Assembly: GCA_020632875.1 (NCBI GenBank) | Contig: JACKET010000006.1 | Span: forward strand, 1 to 64,000 | From: Alphaproteobacteria bacterium | GTDB taxonomy: Bacteria > Myxococcota_A > UBA796 > GCA-2862545 | DNA length: 64,000 bases | Direction of reading: 5' to 3' | In this document: piece by piece, positions 23,627-31,061 of the stretch | Layout of the letters: every line of letters begins with the position of its first letter | How positions within the stretch are numbered: the stretch's first letter is position 1 | The notes under the pieces: generated by a model | What the model saw: the letters and a program-made list of their open reading frames with translations, nothing else | Told to the model about the DNA's origin: nothing | The model's database searches: none | Position numbers and translations under genes: made by a program

Positions 23627-24526
23627 TCAGCTCGGTTGTGCCCCCGCGGCAGGCCGGGACGGAGTGCCCGAGGGTGCGCGCGGGTGCTGCTCGTAGAACG
23701 CGAAGAGCTCGTCGAGCGTGATGACCGGCACCTCGGGTGCCTGCTCGCGCAGCTCGGGGAGGGCCCACCACGGCACGCCCGCGAGGGTGTGGTGCTCCCA
23801 GTGGATCCAGATGTTGTGCGGCGAGACGAGGTGCCGCTGCCAGAGATTCAGGTGCAGGCGGTGGGTGTGCTCGACCCCGGCGTGCTCGAACCAGCACCGG
23901 GCCCGCCACAGCGCGACGAACGTGGTGCCGAGGCTCCAGTACCAGAGCACGACGACCCACGGGTGACCGAACGCCGCACCGACGGCCGTGATGGCGAGCG
24001 CACAGGTGATCGGGCCGGCGGCGGCGAACACGCTCTGCGGACCCATGAAGCGGCGGATGCGCCAGGCCTCGCCGAAGCCGCCACCGAGCGCGTCGAGCGT
24101 GCAGCGGCGCAGCAGCTTCGCCCGCGTGTACGGCAGATCCCAGTGGGGTGCGCCCGCTTCGCGGTAGGCGTTCTCGGGGTCTTCGGGCGTGTTGAGCTTG
24201 TGGTGGTGGGCGAGATGGAAGCCCCGGTAGACGTTCACGTCGGCGAGCAGCGGCCAGAAGCAGAGCACCTGCGTCAGCCCGTCGTTCAGGGCGCGGTTGC
24301 GCGGCGCGATGAGGCGGTGGGCGCCCTCGTGCCCCAGCACCCCGAGCGCGTGTTGGCGATTGCCGATCACGAGGATGGCGAACGGGAGGACCGACAGCCC
24401 CCAAACCCCCCACCACCGCCACGCGAGCCCGGGCGCCGCGAGCGCCGGTACGAGGATGGCCCAGTCGATCGCCACGGCGAGGAGCCAGCGAGCGAGCGAC
24501 GGCCGCGCGTCGGACCTCAGGCCCAA
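23627..24526 (-). CDS. Membrane fatty acid desaturase/hydroxylase
   Basis: 299 residues from a TTG start lying two bases past the EF-hand stop; a longer frame exists but would run inside the EF-hand gene. Three histidine boxes define a di-iron membrane desaturase: HEGAH (66-70), HLAHHH (104-109) and HWEHH near residue 242. Four hydrophobic segments lie between (for example LLAVAIDWAILVPALAA). With a FAAL and a dedicated ACP alongside, it may act on an acyl-ACP rather than on phospholipid or CoA chains, as JamB-type desaturases/acetylenases do. That comparison is inference. Electron donors are not encoded nearby. Confidence 0.88.
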   Translation of the reverse strand: MGLRSDARPSLARWLLAVAIDWAILVPALAAPGLAWRWWGVWGLSVLPFAILVIGNRQHALGVLGHEGAHRLIAPRNRALNDGLTQVLCFWPLLADVNVYRGFHLAHHHKLNTPEDPENAYREAGAPHWDLPYTRAKLLRRCTLDALGGGFGEAWRIRRFMGPQSVFAAAGPITCALAITAVGAAFGHPWVVVLWYWSLGTTFVALWRARCWFEHAGVEHTHRLHLNLWQRHLVSPHNIWIHWEHHTLAGVPWWALPELREQAPEVPVITLDELFAFYEQHPRAPSGTPSRPAAGAQPS

Positions 24527-24527
24527 G

Positions 24528-25088
24528 TCAGTCGACCGGGAACCAGTAGGGCAGATCGAGGCTCGAGCACCAGACCATGAGGAAGAACACCATGAACTGG
24601 TCGAAGTCGAGCGTACCCTCGGTGCCGTTCTCGTGCGTGAGCACGGCCCAGTGCGCCACCAGGTCGTCTTCGGACACGTTCGGGGCGAAGATCTTCGCGC
24701 AGGCGAGGTAGTCGCCGATCGAGATCCTCCCGTCGGAGTCGACGTCGTAGGCGGCGAACCCGTTCCGGCCGCCCTGCAGCAGCTCGACGCTCGGCAGCAG
24801 CGCGCCACCGCCCGCGTCGATGAGGAGCTCGCCGTAGTGGGTGTGCCACTCGTCGATCGTGACCTTGCCGTCGCCGTTGAGGTCGGAGCGCATCACGTCT
24901 TCGGAGAAGGCCTTGCGCATGCCCCCGATGATGGCCTGCCCGATCTCGGAGGTCTCGGGGATGCCCTTCAGCTCGAGGAACCGCTGGTAGGCGATCAGGA
25001 TGTCGGCCTCGCTGAGATAGCCGTTTCCATCCAGATCGTACATCTTGAAGATTTGGGTCCAACGGGCCTTTCGATCGAGCAGCCGCAT
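24528..25088 (-). CDS. EF-hand calcium-binding protein (calerythrin-like)
   Basis: 186 residues with no signal peptide. Three canonical EF-hand loops: DLDGNGYLSEAD at 18-29, DLNGDGKVTIDE near 69 and DVDSDGRISIGD near 115. A fourth, degenerate loop (ENGTEGTLDFDQ) lies near 153. Size and loop spacing match calerythrin and sarcoplasmic Ca-binding proteins, so this should be a cytoplasmic Ca2+ sensor or buffer. It is the first gene of the lipid-tailoring operon and could tie the pathway to Ca2+. Upstream is a GC hairpin at 25101-25120 and no clear Shine-Dalgarno. Confidence 0.9.
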   Translation of the reverse strand: MRLLDRKARWTQIFKMYDLDGNGYLSEADILIAYQRFLELKGIPETSEIGQAIIGGMRKAFSEDVMRSDLNGDGKVTIDEWHTHYGELLIDAGGGALLPSVELLQGGRNGFAAYDVDSDGRISIGDYLACAKIFAPNVSEDDLVAHWAVLTHENGTEGTLDFDQFMVFFLMVWCSSLDLPYWFPVD

Positions 25089-25100
25089 GGTTTCGTGCCC

Positions 25101-25120
25101 CCCCGGGTCATTTCCCGGGG
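25101..25120 (-). promoter_or_regulatory. Leader hairpin ahead of the EF-hand operon
   Basis: CCCCGGG (25101-25107) and CCCGGGG (25114-25120) form a perfect 7-bp GC-only stem with a 6-base loop. It lies 13 to 32 bases upstream of the EF-hand ATG on the minus strand, where a ribosome-binding site would be expected. It could control translation initiation or be a palindromic protein site. Confidence 0.4.
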
Positions 25121-25278
25121 AAGCCTACCAGAGGGCGCAACATCGCTGCGTGGGCCGATCCGACGATCTCGCGGATCGGCCCGTCAGCATGGCGTCTGCG
25201 GTTGTGGAGTTTCGACGGTCACGGGCGATCCCTGTCGTGCGCGTCGAGCGGGTGCCATACTCGCTCCGCGGAGGGTCG

Positions 25279-26187
25279 ATGGGTGGAGCGTCACGCGAAG
25301 CGGTCTGTGTCTCGGACGCCTCGACCTGGATCGGGCAGCACGTCGCCTCGGCGCTGCGCGATGCCGGCCACGACGTGCGGCCCGGCCCCGGTGCTCCCGG
25401 CGACGCGGCGGCCTGGGAAGCCGCACTGGCGTCGTGCACTGCGCTCGTGCTCACCGGGTGCACCGACGGGCGCGACGCCGATGCGGCCGTGGCGCTCGTC
25501 GACGCCGCGCTGACGGGCGTCGAGCGGGCCGCGAGCGTCGAGCGCGTCGTGCTGACGAGCGACCTGGGCGCCATCACCGACGCCCCCGAGGCGGGCCGGG
25601 TGTTCGACGAGTCCGACTGGAACGAGCGCTCGTCGCCCCACCGGATGCCCGGTGCCCACGCGGCCACCGAGGTCGAGCGGGCGGCGTGGCGCCACGCCGA
25701 GCGCGGTCGCGGGTGGTCGCTGGTCGCGCTCCACCCCGGCACCTTGATCGGGCCGGGTCCGACGCGCGGGGATGTCGTCGATCAGCTCGTCGGGGGCGAG
25801 CTGCCCGCCATCTTCCCCATCGACTGGGCCCTGGTCGACGTGCGGGATGTCGCGGCGGCCCACGTGGCGGCGCTGGAGCGCCGCGAGCTGACCGGCCGCT
25901 TCGCGTTGGTCGGCGAGGTGCTCGCCATGAAGGACCTCGTGGGCCTCGTGCGGGCCCATGCCGGGTCCGCGGGGCTCCCGACCACCGATCTCACGGGGCG
26001 ACGCGGCGCGGCGATGATCCGGATGTTCTCCCACAGCCTCGGCGGCGACTTCGGGGCCCGTATCCGCACCCACCTCGGCGTCCGGCTCCAGATCGACACC
26101 TCGCGGGCCCGCGCGCTCGGCGTCGCGTTCCGGCCCGTCGCGGCCACCCTGGCCGACCGGTTCCCGAGCGGAGAGCCCCGCCCCTGA
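25279..26187 (+). CDS. Extended SDR/dihydroflavonol-reductase-like protein, catalytic residues lost
   Basis: 302 residues. Overall order fits NAD(P)-dependent epimerases/DFR-like reductases: a first strand with VSDASTWIGQHVASAL, VERVVLTSDLGAI, LVALHPGTLIGPG, ALVDVRDVAAAHVAALE and GRFALVGEVLAM. Two of the three glycines of the GxxGxxG cofactor loop are replaced (D and T). The expected Y-x-x-x-K is missing in GAHAATEVERAAW. It may be a pseudoenzyme that binds a cofactor or partner. Start: GGAGGG just before the ATG at 25279. Transcribed away from the EF-hand operon, with 190 bases between. Confidence 0.75.
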   Translation: MGGASREAVCVSDASTWIGQHVASALRDAGHDVRPGPGAPGDAAAWEAALASCTALVLTGCTDGRDADAAVALVDAALTGVERAASVERVVLTSDLGAITDAPEAGRVFDESDWNERSSPHRMPGAHAATEVERAAWRHAERGRGWSLVALHPGTLIGPGPTRGDVVDQLVGGELPAIFPIDWALVDVRDVAAAHVAALERRELTGRFALVGEVLAMKDLVGLVRAHAGSAGLPTTDLTGRRGAAMIRMFSHSLGGDFGARIRTHLGVRLQIDTSRARALGVAFRPVAATLADRFPSGEPRP

Positions 26188-26225
26188 GCGCGTGGCCCAC
26201 GCCGACGCGATTTCCACGCGTCAGG
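26183..26225 (+). terminator. Inverted repeat at the 3' end of the SDR gene
   Basis: CCTGA-g-CGCGTGG (26183-26195) pairs with CCACGCG-TCAGG (26214-26225), a 12-bp stem with one bulged G and an 18-base loop. It overlaps the TGA stop. There is no T-run, so it may be a non-canonical terminator or an mRNA-stabilising hairpin before the large TSP3 gene. Confidence 0.45.
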
Positions 26226-26388
26226 CGCGATCGCCCGGCGCCACCTGCCCGCCCAAAGGCACCTCGAAGCCCGATAGCCATCCCAGGGCCTGCCACGCGA
26301 CGTGCACGGCGCGCCAGATCCTTGGCGCGTCGTGCGAGCCGGCCCGGCCCCGCCGGAATATTCGCGCCGCGCCACGCGGAGGATTTCC

Positions 26389-29300
26389 ATGCTTCTCGGA
26401 CTCGCCCTTCTCGGCCTCGCGCAACCGAGCCTCGCCGCCGACTGCAACGACTACGACCGCGACGGCGTGTGCTGGGAGCTCGACCTCTGCTGGGGCGACG
26501 ACGCGACCCGGGATGTCGATGGCGACGGCGTGTGTGGCGACCTCGATCCGTGCGAGGACGCGCGGGTGGGGGATGCCGATGGCGACGGGCGCTGCATCCC
26601 CACCGAGTGCGTGGGCGACGACGCCTCCGGGAACACCGACGGCGACCGCTACTGCGACGACATCGACGGGTGCGACGGCGACCACGTCGTCATCGGGTCC
26701 ACCGAGAACGGCGAGCTCTGGCAGCCGTGGATCCACCTGCCGCACGGTACCGTCCCCCGCGACCTCGACGGGCAACCCGACGAGGCCGTCTACCTGCGCA
26801 CCGGCGACACCATCACCGTCGACCTCGAAGACGGATACCCCACCCAGCTCGGCACCATCTACGCCGCCGACGTGCCGGCGGTCATCGCCGTCGGCTTCGG
26901 CGACCACCTGCCCGCCATCCATCGCCTCGAGCCCGTCAGCCCCCACTCCCTGGCCATCGACCTGACGGGGCTGAGCCAGGGGAACACCCCCGAGGCGACG
27001 CTGACGGTGCTGGGCGGCGAGCTGTGGATCTACCGGGTGCGCCGCAGCACGCCCGGGCCGGCCCACTTCGGGCTCGACCTCGATCACGACGGGCGCTGCG
27101 ACGCCACGCCCGACGACCCGTGCTTCGGAACCGGCCCCGACAGCGACGGCGACGGGTACTGCGACGATCAGGACACCTGCTCCGGCGACTCCACGACCGG
27201 CGACGCCGACCTCGACGGTATCTGCGACAGCAGCGACGGCTGCTGGGGCGACAACAGCCAGGGCAACGCGGATTCCGATGCCTGGTGCGACGCCGACGAC
27301 CCCTGCATCGGGTGGCCGGCGTCCTACACCGTCGTAGAGGACCAGATCCGGCTCGGGCTCGACGATGCGTCCTTCACGACGTCGCCGGGTGTCACCTTCG
27401 GTACCACCGACGAGGGCGTCGATTACGCGCGGGTCGAGCCGGGGGCATGGGTCGCGTGGGACATCGACGCGCGTGCGCCCGAGATCCTGACCCTGCCGAC
27501 CCCGGGCCCGACGCGGGTGCGGGCCTGGATCGACGGCGTGCCCTCCGAGCTGCGCACCGAGACCCACGTGTACGATGCGCACGAGCTCATGGCGCCGACC
27601 TACCGCTGGTTGCCGCCCGGTACGCACCACGTCGAGATCCAGGTCCTCTCGACCCCGATCCGGCTCACCGGCATCCGCGAGCGCGCGGACACCTACGCCG
27701 TCGACCCGGCGACCAACCCCGACCTCGACGGAGACGGCTACTGCGACTTCGGGTGCATCGGCTGGGGCGTGGACCACGACGGCGACGGTCGGTGCGGCAG
27801 CCGCGAGATCTGCGAAGGCCCCGACACCCAGTTCGACGGCGACCAGGACGGCTTCTGCGGCAACCTCGATTCGTGCACGGGCGCCGCGAACGGCCAGGAT
27901 GCCGACGGCGATCAGCTCTGCGACGACCTCGATCCGTGTACGAGCCCGCCCGGCAGCGCACCGGTCCAGGCCAGCTGGAGCGGCTCGGTCCTCGGTGGGG
28001 GCGTCCTCGACGGGGTCGGTGCGACCCTCCCACCGGGTGCGGTGCTCTCCATCACGCGCCCCGACATCTCGTCCGTCCAGATCCGCAAGCTCGACGACAC
28101 CCCCATCGAGGTGCGGCTCTCGGTCCCCGGCCTGCCGGATCGGATCGTGGTCTACCGCGATGCGGGGATCTACTTCCCCTTCATGAACCTCCCTCCCGGC
28201 CACGAGACGGTCGCGTTCGAGGCGCTGCAGGGGGTGGCGGAGCTCGACGTGCTCAGCGTGCGGGCATGGCTCGGGCAGGTCGATGGCGACGACGACGGCA
28301 TCTGCGACAGCATCGACATGTGCCTCGGCGACGACGCCACCGGCGACGCGGATGGCGATGGCGTCTGTGACGACCTCGACCAGTGCGTCGGCGACGACGC
28401 CACGGGGGATGTCGATGGCGACGGGCTCTGTGGGGACGTCGATCCGTGTCTGGGCGAGAACGCCACGGGCGACACCGATGGGGATGGCGTCTGCGACGAC
28501 CGGGACGTGTGTCTCGGCGACGACGGGTTCGGGGACGGTGACGCCGACGGCATCTGCGACGACCTCGACGTGTGCCTCGGCGACGATGCCAGCGGAGACA
28601 CCGATGGAGACGGCGTCTGTGACGACGAGGACCCGTGTCCGCTCGATGCCCCTCCCGACGACTTCGACGGCGATGGCGTCTGCGACAGCGACGACCAGTG
28701 CCTCGGCGACGACACGTTCCCCGACACCGACGGGGACCGGATCTGCGAGGACATCGACCGCTGCCTCGGCCACGACAACACGGGCGACATCGACGACGAC
28801 GGCGTGTGCGGTGACCTCGACCCGTGCTTCGGCGACAACGCCACGGGCGATGCCGACGGGGACGGCCTCTGCGGCGACCGCGACCTCTGCTTCGGCGCCA
28901 ACGCCACCCTCGACCTCGATGGCGATGGCATCTGCGGTGATCGGGACGTGTGCGAGGGCGACGACGCCAGCGGCGACACCGACGGAGACGGGCTGTGCGA
29001 CGACACCGACCCCTGCGTCGGGCCCCCCTCCCTCGTCGAGATCACGCCTGCGACGGACTGGGACATGGGCGATGCCGGCATCACGATCACCGCAGGAGGC
29101 ACGTCGGTGCCGCCCTTCGCGGCCGATCTCGGATTCACGCACCTCGTGGCCGCCATGACCCTGACGGGCTGGCAGAACGCCGCGCTCGACCTCGACCTGA
29201 TGCCCGCAAACCCCTCGGTCACCACGTACGTCCGCGTGCGGATCGACACCCCGACGGGCACGCCGGCGTTCGAGACGGCGATTCCGCCGACCGGCACGCC

Positions 29301-30633
29301 CACCCCGCTCACGGTGCGGGTGGCGAGCGACCTGGCGCCGGGTGGGCACACGATCTACATCCAGACCACCTCGAGCATCTTCATGGGCCGCGTGCATGCC
29401 GATGCGGACCTCGGCCCGGACTTCGACAACGACGCCGACGGCGATGGCCTCTGCGACACGATCGACGCCTGCCCGGAGGGGAATGATGCGGTCGATGCCG
29501 ATGGCGACGGCACCCCCGACGCCTGCGACCTCTGCCCGCTCGACTCCGCCGACGACAGCGATGGCGATGGCGTGTGCGACAGCGACGACGCCTGCCCCGG
29601 CGGTGACGATGCCCTCGACACCGATGGCGACGGCACGGCCGACGCGTGCGATGCCTGCCCCCTCGATCTCTACAACGACTCCGACGGGGACGGCTCCTGC
29701 GACGGGGACGACGCGTGCCCGCTCGATCCCGACGACGATGCGGACGGCGACGGCCTCTGCGGCGACGTCGACGTCTGCCCGCTCGACCCCGAGAACGACC
29801 TCGACGGGGACGGGGTCTGCGGCGACGTCGATCCCTGCCCGCTCGATGCGTTCAACGACGCCGATGGCGACGGCATCTGTGGCAACGTCGACAGCTGCCC
29901 CGGAGGGGACGACGGAGCCGACATGGACGGCGACGGAACGCCCGACTTCTGCGACGTTTGCCCGCTCGACGCCGACAACGACGCCGATGGCGACGGGGCG
30001 TGCGGCGACGTGGACCCGTGTCCCGCCGATGCGGCGGACGACAGCGACGGCGACGGGTCGTGCGACAGCGACGACCTCTGTCCGCTCGATCCGGACGACG
30101 ATCTCGACGCGGACGGGGTGTGCGGCGACATCGACCCCTGTCCCTACGACCCCGAGAACGACGCCGACGGCGACGGTCTGTGCGAGATCGACGACAACTG
30201 CCCGATGCTCGCGAACGCCGACCAGGCCGACCACGACGGCGATGGCGTCGGGGACGCCTGCGAGCCGGACGCGGATGGTGACGGGGTCGTCGACGACCTC
30301 GACAACTGCCCGTTCGCGCCGAACCCCGACCAGGCTGACCTCGACGGCGACGGCGTCGGTGACGTGTGCGACAGCCCCGACGGCGACCTCGATGGCGTGC
30401 CCGACGTGGTCGACGCGTGTGCCGACACGCCGCTCGGCGAGGCGGTCGATGGCGAGGGCTGCTCGGTCGACCAGCGCTGCCCCTGCGATCAGGCCTGGAA
30501 GAACCACGGGGCCTACCGGTCGTGCGTCGCACACGTCCTCGAAGACCTCGTGGATACGGGTGCCCTGACCGAGGACGAGGCGGACGCCATCGGTAGCGCC
30601 GCGGGCCAGTCGAGCTGCGGCAAGCGCCGCTAG
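26389..30633 (+). CDS. Giant secreted thrombospondin type 3 repeat protein
   Basis: 1414 residues. Signal peptide MLLGLALLGLAQPSLA. The body has several dozen TSP3-like units of 13-23 residues (for example DGDGVCDDLDQCVGDDATGD). Each has a D-x-D-x-D-G-x-C calcium loop and one or two cysteines. Three non-repeat beta-rich segments, at about 110-215, 310-425 and 525-630 and again at 880-1005, interrupt the array and look like jelly-roll or carbohydrate-binding modules. The C-terminal 60 residues (from CDQAWKNHGAYRSCV) are a Cys-containing helical cap. A Ca2+-rigidified extracellular rod is expected. GGAGGA precedes the ATG. Its last 73 bases recur at 32839, at the far side of the OLD insert. Confidence 0.88.
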   Translation: MLLGLALLGLAQPSLAADCNDYDRDGVCWELDLCWGDDATRDVDGDGVCGDLDPCEDARVGDADGDGRCIPTECVGDDASGNTDGDRYCDDIDGCDGDHVVIGSTENGELWQPWIHLPHGTVPRDLDGQPDEAVYLRTGDTITVDLEDGYPTQLGTIYAADVPAVIAVGFGDHLPAIHRLEPVSPHSLAIDLTGLSQGNTPEATLTVLGGELWIYRVRRSTPGPAHFGLDLDHDGRCDATPDDPCFGTGPDSDGDGYCDDQDTCSGDSTTGDADLDGICDSSDGCWGDNSQGNADSDAWCDADDPCIGWPASYTVVEDQIRLGLDDASFTTSPGVTFGTTDEGVDYARVEPGAWVAWDIDARAPEILTLPTPGPTRVRAWIDGVPSELRTETHVYDAHELMAPTYRWLPPGTHHVEIQVLSTPIRLTGIRERADTYAVDPATNPDLDGDGYCDFGCIGWGVDHDGDGRCGSREICEGPDTQFDGDQDGFCGNLDSCTGAANGQDADGDQLCDDLDPCTSPPGSAPVQASWSGSVLGGGVLDGVGATLPPGAVLSITRPDISSVQIRKLDDTPIEVRLSVPGLPDRIVVYRDAGIYFPFMNLPPGHETVAFEALQGVAELDVLSVRAWLGQVDGDDDGICDSIDMCLGDDATGDADGDGVCDDLDQCVGDDATGDVDGDGLCGDVDPCLGENATGDTDGDGVCDDRDVCLGDDGFGDGDADGICDDLDVCLGDDASGDTDGDGVCDDEDPCPLDAPPDDFDGDGVCDSDDQCLGDDTFPDTDGDRICEDIDRCLGHDNTGDIDDDGVCGDLDPCFGDNATGDADGDGLCGDRDLCFGANATLDLDGDGICGDRDVCEGDDASGDTDGDGLCDDTDPCVGPPSLVEITPATDWDMGDAGITITAGGTSVPPFAADLGFTHLVAAMTLTGWQNAALDLDLMPANPSVTTYVRVRIDTPTGTPAFETAIPPTGTPTPLTVRVASDLAPGGHTIYIQTTSSIFMGRVHADADLGPDFDNDADGDGLCDTIDACPEGNDAVDADGDGTPDACDLCPLDSADDSDGDGVCDSDDACPGGDDALDTDGDGTADACDACPLDLYNDSDGDGSCDGDDACPLDPDDDADGDGLCGDVDVCPLDPENDLDGDGVCGDVDPCPLDAFNDADGDGICGNVDSCPGGDDGADMDGDGTPDFCDVCPLDADNDADGDGACGDVDPCPADAADDSDGDGSCDSDDLCPLDPDDDLDADGVCGDIDPCPYDPENDADGDGLCEIDDNCPMLANADQADHDGDGVGDACEPDADGDGVVDDLDNCPFAPNPDQADLDGDGVGDVCDSPDGDLDGVPDVVDACADTPLGEAVDGEGCSVDQRCPCDQAWKNHGAYRSCVAHVLEDLVDTGALTEDEADAIGSAAGQSSCGKRR

Positions 30634-30639
30634 GGTCTT

Positions 30640-30662
30640 CCGGCAGCGAGGTCGCTCGCCGG
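30640..30662. terminator. Bidirectional hairpin between convergent genes
   Basis: CCGGC-a-GCGA-gg-TCGC-tc-GCCGG forms an interrupted stem of 9 bp. It lies just after the TSP3 stop and just before the remnant minus-strand stop. The same hairpin recurs at 32914-32936 in the right copy of the duplication, so both ends of the insert carry it. Confidence 0.5.
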
Positions 30663-30665
30663 CCC

Positions 30666-30897
30666 TCAGAAGCCCAGCGCCCCGAAGAGCTCGGCGGCCT
30701 CGGCTTCCCACGCCGTGTCTTCGGGTATGACGGCCACGGCGCAGTCACAGGCTGCGTCGTAGCGGGAGACCCCGCGGGCGTACAGCTTCGTGCGCTGCTC
30801 GATGGCGCCGGGCTCGCGCTCGCCGGAGTCGTCGCCGCGCCAGACGATGACGCTCACCTCGGCATCGCCCCGGGTCGCGCGGACGGAGAGACTCGAC
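30666..30897 (-). pseudogene. 3' remnant of the secreted-protein gene at 32942-34072
   Basis: The last 77 codons are nearly identical to the C-terminus of the 376-residue protein (SSLSVRATRGDAEVSVIVWR through ELFGALGF). The frame stays open to 30968, but the sequence upstream of 30897 is unrelated and there is no signal peptide or ribosome-binding site. It is a by-product of the duplication that brackets the OLD insert. Confidence 0.85.
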
Positions 30898-31026
30898 TGG
30901 TCTCCTTCACCCCTTGGCTGTGTGGGTCCGAAGACGGTGCTTCGATTCGCCGAGCGCGCCGTCACCATCTGCGCGGCGAGGCCGGTCCCAACGATGTGCC
31001 TCGAGCGGCTCGTTCGGACCGTCCCT

Positions 31027-31043
31027 CTACTCCACTAGAGTAG
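31027..31043 (+). promoter_or_regulatory. Short hairpin in the leader of the OLD gene
   Basis: CTACTC, a 5-base loop CACTA, then GAGTAG form a perfect 6-bp stem. It ends 18 bases before the GTG start, just upstream of the GGAGG ribosome-binding site. It could be an operator or a leader hairpin. Confidence 0.35.
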
Positions 31044-31061
31044 TCTCTCAACGGAGGCGCC

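Larger units (their letters stand above)
30561..30897. repeat. Left copy of the direct duplication flanking the OLD insert
   Basis: 337 bp covering the last 24 codons of the TSP3 gene, the convergent intergenic hairpin and the last 77 codons of the minus-strand secreted-protein gene. It matches 32839-33173 with about ten substitutions and three short indels by eye. The part belonging to the TSP3 gene is functional here; the part belonging to the other gene is a truncated remnant. Confidence 0.9.

Noticed and set aside
19570..24526. Firm naming of the FAAL, desaturase and ACP as a terminal-alkyne (JamABC) pathway
   Set aside because: Gene content fits, but the desaturase could equally make alkenes or hydroxy acids, and the radical SAM enzyme and methyltransferase are not part of known JamABC sets, so only the comparison is kept.
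26221..30711. Long minus-strand frame opposite the TSP3 gene
   Set aside because: Its Val/Ala/Gly pattern is the reverse complement of repeated Asp/Gly codons; there is no start signal or domain, and the plus strand has a signal peptide, ribosome site and calcium motifs.
30666..30968. A 100-residue independent gene on the minus strand
   Set aside because: Its last 77 residues copy the end of the protein at 32942-34072 and the rest is unrelated leader sequence of the insert, so it is a remnant of the duplication.
30898..31061. A transposase or integrase fragment at the left edge of the OLD insert
   Set aside because: No recombinase motif, terminal inverted repeat or att-like core was found in this stretch.
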